Positions 1 to 8,853 of a stretch of 64,000 bases of DNA are shown one piece after another. Numbering within the stretch: the first letter of the stretch is position 1; each line of letters opens with the position of its first letter. Source of the DNA: Desulfosediminicola flagellatus (GTDB taxonomy: Bacteria; Desulfobacterota; Desulfobulbia; Desulfobulbales; Desulfocapsaceae); the NCBI RefSeq assembly GCF_005116655.2, contig NZ_CP050698.1, forward strand, positions 1,442,001 to 1,506,000, read 5' to 3'. The notes under the pieces were generated by a model that was not told the DNA's origin, searched no databases, and saw only the letters and a program-made list of their open reading frames with translations. The position numbers and the translations under genes are program-made.

Positions 1-672
1 TATGATGCCCCTGTAACCTTACCTTTTGCACCATTGATTAAGGCAAGAAGTTGTGTGTTTTCGAGTTACAGGAATTGGCTTAAGGGACATAGCGTATTAC
101 TTGGTAAAGATAATTACGGGTGTAACGGGGCTGGATACTGGCTGTGTGGAATAGAATCGATACCTCAGAAAGAATATGCTGATTATCTCGCAATAACGCA
201 GGGCTTTAAGTCGAGTCCTTCGGTAATGAATCGCTGGATGGAGAAAAGGGCACCGTACAGGAAGGAGAATAGCAACATTATCATCGGCCCACTGAAGAAT
301 GATCAGCAGCAGTATTTGAAAACTGTCACTTTTTTTGTAAACCCTGATCAACTGGGGTTTTTACTGACTGGGTGCGAGTACCATAACAGCGATGTTGATA
401 CACATCCGGTAATTTCATCCTTTGGATCAGGTTGTGGACAGTTGATTACAATGTTTGAAAATCTTGATGTGCCAAAAGCGATAATTGGAGCAACAGATAT
501 TTCCATGAGAAAATATCTGCCACCTGAAATACTTGCTCTCACTGTAACCAAACCAATGTTTGAGCAGCTCTGCGCTTTAGGGGAAGATAGTTTTCTGTAC
601 AAGCCGTATTGGCGTGGACTGAAAGAAGTAAGGAGTAAAACTAAAAACGAAGAGCAGGTACTGCCTGGATAA
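1..672 (+). CDS. DUF169 family protein (5' truncated by window edge)
   Basis: The reading frame is open to base 1, so the real start lies outside the window. A TTG at 34 is only an internal candidate. At least 224 residues are visible. The sequence resembles the DUF169 family, small cytoplasmic proteins of unknown function common in anaerobic bacteria and archaea. Family-like stretches include KARSCVFSSYRNW near the visible start and the later SSFGSGCGQLITMF and DISMRKYLPPEILALTVT. No membrane segment or signal peptide is seen. It is followed within 25 bp by a strong hairpin, so it ends a transcription unit. Function unknown; family assignment is by recalled similarity. Confidence 0.75.
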   Translation, partial: YDAPVTLPFAPLIKARSCVFSSYRNWLKGHSVLLGKDNYGCNGAGYWLCGIESIPQKEYADYLAITQGFKSSPSVMNRWMEKRAPYRKENSNIIIGPLKNDQQQYLKTVTFFVNPDQLGFLLTGCEYHNSDVDTHPVISSFGSGCGQLITMFENLDVPKAIIGATDISMRKYLPPEILALTVTKPMFEQLCALGEDSFLYKPYWRGLKEVRSKTKNEEQVLPG

Positions 673-693
673 TAGTGAAGGTGTAGAATGAAA

Positions 694-726
694 AAAACGG
701 CATGCGGATTTTCCGCATGCCGTTTT
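694..726. terminator. Bidirectional intrinsic terminator
   Basis: A perfect 14 bp stem pairs 694-707 with 713-726 around a 5-base loop. It is A-rich on the left flank and T-rich on the right, so it can terminate the DUF169 transcript. It could also stop antisense transcription, including read-through from the peptidylprolyl isomerase gene on the minus strand. Confidence 0.85.
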
Positions 727-770
727 GCTCTGTATAGCCTGATTTCAAACTCTACATGAGTCGTTGCTCG

Positions 771-835
771 TCCAGGAGACTATTTGTAATGCCTGATTTG
801 AGATGGAAAAAAGCTCAATCAGACAAGCTCCTGGT
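771..835. repeat. Fragment of dispersed miniature inverted-repeat element
   Basis: Bases 786-834 match the right half of the element at 2057-2214 closely, sharing the run TGATTTGAGATGGAAAA and then CTCAATC and CTCCT. The fragment is itself bounded by CCAGGAG at 772 and CTCCTGG at 828. It looks like a deleted copy. It sits in the gap between the DUF169 terminator and the 3' end of the peptidylprolyl isomerase gene. Confidence 0.65.
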
Positions 836-854
836 TTGTACAGTCGTCTGGCTA

Positions 855-1886
855 TTAGAAATCTACCAGTTCCACATCGAATACCATGAAAGCATTAGGC
901 GGAATCGGACCACGACCGGATGGACCGTATCCGAGATCTGGTGGTATAATAAGAACGCGTTTTTCGCCTTTCTTCATGTCGAGGAATGCTTCATCCCAAC
1001 CCTTAATTACACGTCCCTGTCCTACAGGAAAGTCAATCGGGGTGCCGCGATCGTATGAAGAATCGAATTTGGTGCCGTCAAGAAGTTTGCCTGTGTAGTG
1101 AGCCTTAACCATGGTGCCTGAGTTTGGTTTAGCATCGCCATTACCTTCAGCAACAACAACATACTTGAGTCCGGAAGGAGTGGTGATCGCATCAGGCCAG
1201 TTTTTCTTGATCTGGTTAATCTCGCCTTCCATAGCAGCGAGTTCTTTTTCACGCTGAGCTTTCTCAAAGTTATTAAGCAAACTGTCAAAAGCGGCCTGGT
1301 CAGCTTTGAAAGCTTCTGCCTTTTTACCTACACGGATGATCTCAAGCTTGTTGATCACATCGTCCTGAGCAATTTTGTTTACCACGTCCATGCCTTCAAC
1401 TACGTGACCGAAAACGGTGTGCTTACCGTCAAGCCATGGAGTTGCAACATGGGTAATGAAGAACTGGCTGCCATTGGTACCAGGTCCTGCGTTGGCCATA
1501 GAAAGAATACCTGGTCCTGAATGCTTGAGCGAAGGATCGATTTCATCTGGGAAGGTGTAGCCTGGTCCACCGGTTCCGGAGCCGAGAGGGCAACCGCCCT
1601 GAACCATGAAGTCCGGGATGACACGATGAAACTTAAGGCCGTCGTAGAAATTTTCGCCCTTCATTTTGGCGCCGCCGCCAAGTTCTTTGGTTCCCTCAGC
1701 CAGTCCAACAAAGTTGGTTACTGTCAGAGGGGTTTTTTCAAATTCAAGTGAGCAGATGATCTCTCCCTTGGTAGTATCAAATTTGACGTACAGGCCGTCC
1801 TGAAGCTGCTGGTTTGCCATTATGGGTTCTCCAATAAAGATTAATGTAATCAAAATGAGTACAAAATTTGCTGACACTCTACGCAT
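855..1886 (-). CDS. Cyclophilin-FKBP fusion peptidylprolyl isomerase, exported
   Basis: Predicted to catalyse cis-trans isomerisation of prolyl bonds outside the cytoplasm. With the start at 1886 the protein has 343 residues. ATG at 1886 is preferred over the farther upstream frame opening because GGAG lies 6 bases before it and it begins a signal peptide ([17 protein letters not shown]). A cyclophilin domain follows at about residues 30-185 ([32 protein letters not shown]). After a charged helical linker comes an FKBP domain at about 245-343 ([40 protein letters not shown]). Both catalytic cores look intact. Such dual-family immunophilins are known but uncommon. It is monocistronic, flanked by repeat copies on both sides. 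Confidence 0.92.
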   Translation of the reverse strand: MRRVSANFVLILITLIFIGEPIMANQQLQDGLYVKFDTTKGEIICSLEFEKTPLTVTNFVGLAEGTKELGGGAKMKGENFYDGLKFHRVIPDFMVQGGCPLGSGTGGPGYTFPDEIDPSLKHSGPGILSMANAGPGTNGSQFFITHVATPWLDGKHTVFGHVVEGMDVVNKIAQDDVINKLEIIRVGKKAEAFKADQAAFDSLLNNFEKAQREKELAAMEGEINQIKKNWPDAITTPSGLKYVVVAEGNGDAKPNSGTMVKAHYTGKLLDGTKFDSSYDRGTPIDFPVGQGRVIKGWDEAFLDMKKGEKRVLIIPPDLGYGPSGRGPIPPNAFMVFDVELVDF

Positions 1887-2056
1887 GGTTACTCCATTTG
1901 AAAAGAGGGGATTGGGAAAAAAAATACATTCCATCAATAATTACTTCAGACCGTTAACGGATATACCCAATCTGCCTGTAAAAGAATCGGTATTCTCTGT
2001 TGACGATGTGATTAATTCTGGTTTTATTGACCGGGACTTGCATAAACTGTGGCATC

Positions 2057-2214
2057 AGGGGCTGTCTGAAAATGCACTTTTGCTCAAAATTTTCGTTATT
2101 TATAAAAAATAATGCGCGCAGGTAAGCCAAGACTCCTATATTATGTGGCTGTGCTTAATTTATCTACAATGCCTTGATTTGAGATGGAAAATACTCAATC
2201 TGACAGACTCCTAG
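2057..2214. repeat. Miniature inverted-repeat element, copy A
   Basis: About 158 bp with imperfect inverted ends: left AGGGGCTGTCTGAAAATGCA, and the right end read on the minus strand starts TAGGAGTCTGTCAGA. The interior contains AGGTAAGCCAAGACTCC, also found in copy F and partly in copy B. The right half recurs at 786-834. It fills the gap between the peptidylprolyl isomerase gene and waaA, within 55 bp of the waaA start. No coding capacity is seen. Confidence 0.65.
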
Positions 2215-2266
2215 CGACAGTCAAACACAAAGCATTATAACTGTTTGTTCCCCGGAGAGGAACCGT

Positions 2267-3562
2267 TTGTATACGATTTATCAGCTGTTTCTTACATTAT
2301 TGTTTTTTTCTGCGTTGCCATTCATGCTTGTGTACGTGCTTTTAACGGGTAAACATCGTGAAGGTTTGAGTCAACGTATGGGGTTATACAAACGGCTGAA
2401 ACGAAAATCTCCAGGATTTCGAATTTGGCTTCATGCTGCCTCTGTAGGAGAAGTGCAGGCTGCAGATGTGTTGATTGCGGAATTGCGTCAACAGCTTCCT
2501 GATGCCGAATACGTAGTAACCACCATGACAATCCACGGCAGAAAAATTGCGCAATCTCAATTGGGCGATGACATAACATGCCTGCTTGCACCTCTTGATG
2601 TGCCCGGCTTTGTTGACCTGGCAATATATAACATCTTTCCTGATATATATATCTGCCTGGAAACCGAACTCTGGCCTACGTTGTTGCGCAGGCTGAATAG
2701 CCGTTCGACCCCCGTAGTCCTTGCCAACGGAAGGATGTCGGAGCGGTCAGCTAAGCGTTACCTCAAGCACAGGTGGCTGTTTAAAAAAGTCGTAGATAAT
2801 TTTGATGCACTCTGCATGATCAGTGAAATTGATAAAGAGCGATACCTGGCTATAGGTGTACCGGCTGATCAAATCGAAGTAACCGGTAATCTCAAGTATG
2901 ATCGGCAGTCACCGAGTGATGTCGAAATGATTCGCAGACGTTACAGAGAGATTATTCAAATCAATGAAGATACAGAAGTCTTCATCACCGGCTCAACGCA
3001 TACAGGTGAAGAAGAGATACTGATACCGGTCTATCAGGCATTGAGCAAAGACTGTGACATGGTATGGATAGTCGCCCCCAGGCATCTGACCCGACTGGGG
3101 CAGATCGAAGAATTGTTGAGACAGAACAGTATTGAGTTTGAGCTGTTCAGTAACCTTACTTCCGGGCAGCAGAGAAAAAACGCTGTTATTCTGGTTGATT
3201 CATTCGGCGAGCTGTCTGAACTCTATTCAATAGGTACCTATATATTCTGTGGTGGCAGCCTTGTTGAACGTAATGGCCATAATATTCTCGAGCCGGCCAT
3301 CTGGGATAAGGTCGTAATGTACGGTCCGAGTATGGGAGATTTTCAGGATGCGATTGAGCTTCTTGAGATGGCTGACAGCGGTGTACAGGTTGACAGTGGC
3401 AAGGATCTGTTTGAAAAAATATCCAATTTCAGAGAAAACTTTGCCGAGTATAGTCAGGCCTGTGAGCGGGCAGGCATAGTTGCACGCGCGCAGCAGGGTG
3501 CTGCACGCAGGCAGGCACGAATGATCGTATCCCGACTTCTCGATCAGGGCGATCAGGGGTGA
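2267..3562 (+). CDS. waaA: 3-deoxy-D-manno-octulosonic acid (KDO) transferase
   Basis: Transfers KDO from CMP-KDO to lipid A precursor at the inner face of the cytoplasmic membrane, an essential step in LPS core assembly. The 431 residues match the usual family length. An N-terminal hydrophobic anchor (about residues 5-25) is followed by a GT-B fold: WLHAASVGEVQA, CLETELWPTLLRR, GRMSERSAKRY, GNLKYD and VDSFGELSELY are all family-typical. The start is TTG, supported by GGAGAGGAA about 6-8 bases upstream. Its stop overlaps the stop of the convergent gene by 10 bp. No other LPS genes are adjacent. Confidence 0.95.
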   Translation: MYTIYQLFLTLLFFSALPFMLVYVLLTGKHREGLSQRMGLYKRLKRKSPGFRIWLHAASVGEVQAADVLIAELRQQLPDAEYVVTTMTIHGRKIAQSQLGDDITCLLAPLDVPGFVDLAIYNIFPDIYICLETELWPTLLRRLNSRSTPVVLANGRMSERSAKRYLKHRWLFKKVVDNFDALCMISEIDKERYLAIGVPADQIEVTGNLKYDRQSPSDVEMIRRRYREIIQINEDTEVFITGSTHTGEEEILIPVYQALSKDCDMVWIVAPRHLTRLGQIEELLRQNSIEFELFSNLTSGQQRKNAVILVDSFGELSELYSIGTYIFCGGSLVERNGHNILEPAIWDKVVMYGPSMGDFQDAIELLEMADSGVQVDSGKDLFEKISNFRENFAEYSQACERAGIVARAQQGAARRQARMIVSRLLDQGDQG

Positions 3563-6500
3563 GGCTTCTCTGAAGTCATTTGTAGCGGTTTAACCTGAAC
3601 GCGTATTTCAGACATTTTTTCTTTTTCTCCACGAACCACTTTCACCTCTATCGTGCTATCCGAGGCCGTATCGACCATGGCAATACGTATATCCTCCATA
3701 GTGCTGATTGGGTATCCATTCAGGCTAACAAGAATGTCTCCTTTTTGGAGGCCTGCTTCCTGAGCTTTGCTGTGTGGGCTGAAGTCAATAATCTCAATAG
3801 AGTTTTCACCTTCATTTTCATCAGTGCGTTCATTGAGAACAATCCCTATTTTCGGATCTTCTTCAGCAGGCATATGTTCAACCAGAAAAAAATAATCTGC
3901 AACCTTAGAAAGGTTAACGGGTGCAGAACCGTTAAGGATGTTAAGCACAGATGCCTGTTGTACGTTAATGCGTCGTGCGACCCTTGGCGGTATGCCGGAA
4001 TCTTTTCGAGTATGTTGCGATCCCGCAAGTACCACCATTTTCTGACCGGGATTATCCTGCAGATGTTTGATGATGTTCTGAGCCATAGTTTCGTCCCACA
4101 AGGCCTGGGCCTGGATGAAACCACTTGCCAGTCCGTTGCCATGGTTTCCTTCTTGATGAATGGAGTGCATTGAACGCAGACGTTCGGCATAGCCGGGCAT
4201 ATCAAGATTTCGCTCTTTAGGTAGAGCGTTTTGTTCTTCTTCAGTCAGTTCATCGGTTGAGCCGCTTTTATAAACGGTTGAGACTATATCTCTGTTTAGA
4301 TTGAGTCCGATAACAGGGAGTTTTTCTTTTTTGGCAATTTGGAAAATATCTCTAAAAAAACGGTAGTTATATCTCCAAACCTTGAAGTAGTCAGATTTTT
4401 TTAGAAATTCTTTTTCACTCATGGACTGATCTTCAAGCACATACTTGTCAAGTGACTCCTGACTGGTATATGGGAACATCTCCATGCCAATTGCAATGTT
4501 CGGGGTTTTCTGAGAAAGCGCTTCAATGAGGCGCAATTGAAGGCGGTGGTCGCTCACTGAATCGTGGGTTTCACCAATATAGATAACATCGTTTTTCGCT
4601 AATTCATCGACTATCGCATCAAAACTGTTCAGGTGGCTGGTTGCACCACCCTGAGGCAGCTGCTCAAGTATATACTCAAGTCCTGTAGCTGAAGGGGCGA
4701 TGTCTTTGCTGGTATTTCTGCCGTTTGTAAAGGATAGATATGAATACTTTCCATAATGCGTGAGACGTGAGGCAACTGCAGTTGTCTGGTTAAGGCCACT
4801 GCTCGTAACAAGTACAGCCACATGATCAGGGTTTAAAGGGTTTTGCCGGACATCAAGGGTGAAACCATTTTCAGGATGAACGGGGTCCCCGAAAAGCGTA
4901 TGGGCCGCAGTTTGGTTGAGGCCGAGGATGAGTAAATCTTTATCGCGAAGTTCACTATTTTTTACTGAGTTGCCTGCGCGTATGTTCTCTTCGGTTATTT
5001 CCAGAACTTCCAGCAGGGGCTGATAGATAGATTGTGCCTCCTGCGACTCAAACAGAATGAGCGGGTTTTCTGCTCCCATGAATCGTGACCAGACAGGCGG
5101 CAATTCTTCAAGAGTTAGCTGTCGCATAATCGTGTAATCAGGATCGAGATAAAATTGTAAAGGCCGGCCGGGTAAGGGAAGTCGTACTGTGGTCTCAGCG
5201 GTTTTGGTAATAACAGTAAAATCGTGAGCTCCTGAAAGCGTTACAACCTTTACCGGAATGTGCAGCGAGAACGGTGTGTCAGTTGTCTGGTGGAGTGTGA
5301 AGTTAAGAAACGTCTGACCAGTATCCTGTGAGACGACAACGTTGTCAGCGTAAACGTTTGGGGTATCAGTTCTGGAGAGACGTTCTTGAAAAAAATCTGT
5401 CAGATCGGTATCTGAAACAGTATTGAAGATAGCGATGAAATCATGCCATGAGGCAGATTTTCCGTTAAACTCGGAAAAAAATGATCTCACTGCTGCAGAG
5501 AAGGTTTCCTGGCCGACCCGTGTCTCTAACTCACTAAAGAGCATGAGGCCACGTGAATATCCTACAGCTCGACGTGAGCGTGACATTTGCTGGGTGTGGC
5601 TGGCGCTGGTGAATGATGAGAGTGGAATAATATTACTCTCATGGACGTAGCTGAAGTAATTAATGAGAGATTCTTTTCTATAGAGCCGAGCGTCTCCCAG
5701 CTCTTCTCTGTAAGCATGATCAGCTAAATATGATGTTAATGCTTCACACCAGTTGCCGTATTCCATACCTACATCGATACTGTTACCAAACCATGAATGG
5801 AGAATTTCATGGCGTAAAGATGTGTCTTTGATAAACGGTAATCGTAATACAGCCTGGCCGAGCAGAGTGAAGGTAGGCATTCCAAGACCGGTGGGCAGTC
5901 GGTTTGCTACAATCACATAATGGTTGTATGGGAAGGGGCCGATTTGTGCCTCATAGGTGTTTATATATGTTTTTGCTTTTTTGAGGTAATCATCTGCGAG
6001 GTTGGCTTCTTCAGGAAAAAACATGGAGTGAATATTCAGTCCTGCCCTGACCTTAACCGTGTTAATTGTATACGGTGCTGCTGCAAAATGGAGAGCGTAA
6101 GAAGGTTCTGAGAATGTTGCGGTAACTGTATTACCGACACGCCGCAGGGGAAATGAGTCTGATTCGCAGATAGCCTCGAACCCTTCGGGGATAGTTGCAT
6201 CCAAACTGAAAACCATCTTTTTGTCGGGGATAGGGTGCCATGAATCAATGAGCGTGATGCCGGCATTGCTGATCAGATTGGAACTGTTGTTTTCAAAGGT
6301 AGCATCATATGAGATAAACAACTCGCGGTAAAACCTATCTGCGGGAATTATTAGACGGACTCCTTGTGGAGAGGCTATTTCGTTACTGCCTCCGTCTTGC
6401 CTTTTCAGCAGAATGCCTGTTATCTTCAGTTCACCTGTATGAAGTGAGAGCGTCTCACCTGCAGGTATACTGATGCGGGCGGTTGCAGTCAGTTGTTTGT

Positions 6501-6639
6501 GCGGGATATCAAAGGCAAGAGCTAACTGGTAGGTAGCTGCTGATGTATCCGGACCGTCTGCACTTCTGCCGGTATTGGGAATGGCTAAAAAGAATATGGA
6601 CAGAGCGAAATAGAAGGCTATCTTTCCAGTAAGGATCAT
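3553..6639 (-). CDS. M1-peptidase-like / ChaN-like / PDZ fusion protein, exported
   Basis: A 1028-residue secreted or periplasmic protein. Order: signal peptide (1-26); M1 gluzincin-like part (about 30-600) with HEILH at about 276-280; ChaN/haem-binding-like domain (about 665-915) starting at VIYIGETHDS; PDZ domain (about 930-1020, GLQKGDILVSLNG). The zinc-binding signature is HEXXH-X17-E rather than the usual X18. The position expected for the M1 GxMEN exopeptidase motif reads GLGMPTFT, lacking the Glu. It may therefore be a zinc peptidase of altered specificity, or inactive as an aminopeptidase. ChaN-type domains in other bacteria bind haem. AGGA precedes the ATG by 8 bases. A role in haem or peptide handling in the envelope is inference. 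Confidence 0.85.
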   Translation of the reverse strand: MILTGKIAFYFALSIFFLAIPNTGRSADGPDTSAATYQLALAFDIPHKQLTATARISIPAGETLSLHTGELKITGILLKRQDGGSNEIASPQGVRLIIPADRFYRELFISYDATFENNSSNLISNAGITLIDSWHPIPDKKMVFSLDATIPEGFEAICESDSFPLRRVGNTVTATFSEPSYALHFAAAPYTINTVKVRAGLNIHSMFFPEEANLADDYLKKAKTYINTYEAQIGPFPYNHYVIVANRLPTGLGMPTFTLLGQAVLRLPFIKDTSLRHEILHSWFGNSIDVGMEYGNWCEALTSYLADHAYREELGDARLYRKESLINYFSYVHESNIIPLSSFTSASHTQQMSRSRRAVGYSRGLMLFSELETRVGQETFSAAVRSFFSEFNGKSASWHDFIAIFNTVSDTDLTDFFQERLSRTDTPNVYADNVVVSQDTGQTFLNFTLHQTTDTPFSLHIPVKVVTLSGAHDFTVITKTAETTVRLPLPGRPLQFYLDPDYTIMRQLTLEELPPVWSRFMGAENPLILFESQEAQSIYQPLLEVLEITEENIRAGNSVKNSELRDKDLLILGLNQTAAHTLFGDPVHPENGFTLDVRQNPLNPDHVAVLVTSSGLNQTTAVASRLTHYGKYSYLSFTNGRNTSKDIAPSATGLEYILEQLPQGGATSHLNSFDAIVDELAKNDVIYIGETHDSVSDHRLQLRLIEALSQKTPNIAIGMEMFPYTSQESLDKYVLEDQSMSEKEFLKKSDYFKVWRYNYRFFRDIFQIAKKEKLPVIGLNLNRDIVSTVYKSGSTDELTEEEQNALPKERNLDMPGYAERLRSMHSIHQEGNHGNGLASGFIQAQALWDETMAQNIIKHLQDNPGQKMVVLAGSQHTRKDSGIPPRVARRINVQQASVLNILNGSAPVNLSKVADYFFLVEHMPAEEDPKIGIVLNERTDENEGENSIEIIDFSPHSKAQEAGLQKGDILVSLNGYPISTMEDIRIAMVDTASDSTIEVKVVRGEKEKMSEIRVQVKPLQMTSEKPHP

Positions 6640-6710
6640 GGCATATGTCCTGAGCTAAAAGAAATAAATGAGATAATGAATTATCATGGCCCCGCAGAAT
6701 CGGGGCTAAT

Positions 6711-8495
6711 ATGTATATATCTGGAAACAAATTAATGACAAATACAGGTTCGCGCCAAGAAAATTCAGAAGCAACTCAATCTACAGGTAAAATCAGACTT
6801 GTTGGTCTGAATGCGAAATTTATCCATTCCTGCCTGGCGCTTTTTTACATTCGCAATGAATTGTCCGCTCATCTGCCTGAAAATGATGTAGAGATAATGC
6901 AGCTGACCATTAACGATAACAGTTACGAGAGCTTGCTGCAAATCACAAGCGACAGCCCGATGGCAGTGTTTTTCTCAGCAGCAATCTGGAACAGTGATCT
7001 GGTAGCCCAACTTGTGCACGATGTCCGTGCCTGTTTACCGGATTGTCGGATAGTTGTCGGTGGCCCGCAGGCTGGTGTGTTGCGCGAACAGTTACCTGAC
7101 GATCTCTGCACTATGGTAATCGGTGAGATAGAAGCAGTAGGTCAGGATTTTTATACTGATCTTCTTTCTGGCAACCTGTTGCCGGTATATCGTGGCTCAT
7201 TTTTAAAGCAGCAGGATAAATCGCTTGATTACCCGTTTAACGATGATGATTTTGTCACTCACCTCGAAAATCGGCATATTTATTATGAGAGCTCACGAGG
7301 TTGTCCGTTTAGCTGCACCTATTGCCTCTCTGCTTCGGAGCGTGGACTCTATCATAAAGAACTCGATCAGGTGTTCACTGAGCTTCGTCATATTCTACGT
7401 CATAAACCACGAGTTGTTCGTTTTGTAGACAGGACCTTTAATGACGTTCCTGAAAGGGCATTTGCTATCTGGAAATTTTTGATAGAGCAGAATACTGATA
7501 CCCTGTTTCATTTTGAAATTGCACCTGACCGCTTCAGCGAAGAGATGTTCACCTTGCTTGAGAAGGTTGAACATGGTCGTTTTCAACTTGAAATTGGTAT
7601 TCAGTCAACCAACGAAGAAACCTTGGATGCCATAAGAAGACGTGTTGATACCACAAAGATTCATGCAATTATTTCGCGGTTGGCAGCTTTAAAAACAATC
7701 CATCTGCATGTGGATCTGATTCTCGGTCTGCCGTATGAAACTCCTGAAAGTTTCCGGAAATCATTCAGAGATGTCTTTGCCACAGGAGCACATTATATCC
7801 AGATGGGCCTACTGAAGATTCTGCCGGATACACCTATATGTCATGGTGTTGAGGAATATGGTTATAAACACAGCACACATCCTCCGTATTCGATATTTGC
7901 CAATGGTTGGATGAATCATGAGCAGATACGTCAGTTGTACTGGTTTTCTGAGTGTGTTGAGAAGTTTTATAACAATCGGTATTTTGTTTCTCTTTGGAAG
8001 TATTTGCGGGAATCAGGTGAAGAGATGTTTGTCTTTTTTCAACGTCTGCTGGAGGAGGGACAGAAGGTGAATGTCCTTCATAGGGCAGCAACTCAGGAAC
8101 TACTCAGCTCAATCATTATGGCGGCGTGTGAGCAAAGGCAGGATAAGCAACTCATAGCTGAACTGCTGCGATATGACTGGCTCAGATGCGGCCATAGAAA
8201 GCTACCTGCCAGTCTGGATTTTGGCGAAGGAGAGGAGGATCTTGTCACCGCAAGAGACATACTTTATCGCAATTTTCCAGACAATGTAGATGAGTTTTTT
8301 ACCTATAAAACGAGAAATCATTTCTTCAAAAAATCTATATTTATGAAGCTCTCTGCAGAAGCCGCCAGAAAATTGGGATTTACTGACGGGAACAACGATG
8401 CGCGCATCGTTGTCTTGCAGGAGAGGGATACAACTCTTTACCAACACAACATCACACATGTGATGGAATCCTTTCGCGATAGTGAAAATGTTTGA
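6711..8495 (+). CDS. B12-binding radical SAM protein, DUF4080 type
   Basis: A predicted cobalamin-dependent radical SAM enzyme, about 594 residues. The N-terminal part (about 25-150) has a Rossmann-like B12-binding fold (VGGPQAGVLREQLP). The radical SAM core begins at about residue 195 with the 4Fe-4S motif CPFSCTYC, followed by FVDRTFNDVPERA and LILGLPYETPESF. The C-terminal third resembles DUF4080. Substrate unknown; relatives often methylate unactivated carbons or phosphorus, but nothing nearby identifies the substrate. ATG at 6735 is an alternative start, with GGAAA 9 bases upstream. It is divergent from the M1-like gene across about 70 bp. Confidence 0.88.
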   Translation: MYISGNKLMTNTGSRQENSEATQSTGKIRLVGLNAKFIHSCLALFYIRNELSAHLPENDVEIMQLTINDNSYESLLQITSDSPMAVFFSAAIWNSDLVAQLVHDVRACLPDCRIVVGGPQAGVLREQLPDDLCTMVIGEIEAVGQDFYTDLLSGNLLPVYRGSFLKQQDKSLDYPFNDDDFVTHLENRHIYYESSRGCPFSCTYCLSASERGLYHKELDQVFTELRHILRHKPRVVRFVDRTFNDVPERAFAIWKFLIEQNTDTLFHFEIAPDRFSEEMFTLLEKVEHGRFQLEIGIQSTNEETLDAIRRRVDTTKIHAIISRLAALKTIHLHVDLILGLPYETPESFRKSFRDVFATGAHYIQMGLLKILPDTPICHGVEEYGYKHSTHPPYSIFANGWMNHEQIRQLYWFSECVEKFYNNRYFVSLWKYLRESGEEMFVFFQRLLEEGQKVNVLHRAATQELLSSIIMAACEQRQDKQLIAELLRYDWLRCGHRKLPASLDFGEGEEDLVTARDILYRNFPDNVDEFFTYKTRNHFFKKSIFMKLSAEAARKLGFTDGNNDARIVVLQERDTTLYQHNITHVMESFRDSENV

Positions 8496-8544
8496 TCCTT
8501 TAGGGATATAGCGTATAGTACTAGGCACTTTGCTTTGAAAACAT

Positions 8545-8785
8545 ACCTAAAAAAAATATGTTTACCATCGAAACTCAGCTAGCATCATGAGGCGTTAGGC
8601 GTTAGGTGTAAGGAGTGAGGAGTAAAAAATCTTTCAAAATTCAGTCACTCAAATATTACGCAGCCACGGTTGGTTGTGGGATGTTCGGTGGGTAGTGTAG
8701 TTAACGCCTCACACCTCACTCCTAACACCTCACCTGGTCACGCTGAGTTCCGGTGGTAATTCGAAAAAATATATATGTAGAAATT
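8545..8785. repeat. Large imperfect inverted repeat (MITE- or REP-like)
   Basis: The arms 8561-8623 and 8701-8763 are inverted copies. Left TTACCATCGAAACTCAGC matches TTACCACCGGAACTCAGC on the opposite strand of the right arm. Both then continue into GAGGCGTTAGG / GTGAGGTGTTAGGAGTGAGG-type tracts with internal short direct repeats. About 78 bp separate the arms. The element occupies most of the 358 bp gap before serA. It is unrelated in sequence to the other dispersed element family in this window. No coding capacity is seen. Confidence 0.7.
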
Positions 8786-8853
8786 GTTTAAGGTGGCGCT
8801 GCAAAAAAAACGTGGTGCTTATAATCCGGGAAAGAGAATTCGAGGAGATAGAA

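Noticed and set aside
1822-2112. 96-residue plus-strand frame
   Set aside because: Mostly antisense to the signal peptide of the peptidylprolyl isomerase and ends inside repeat copy A.
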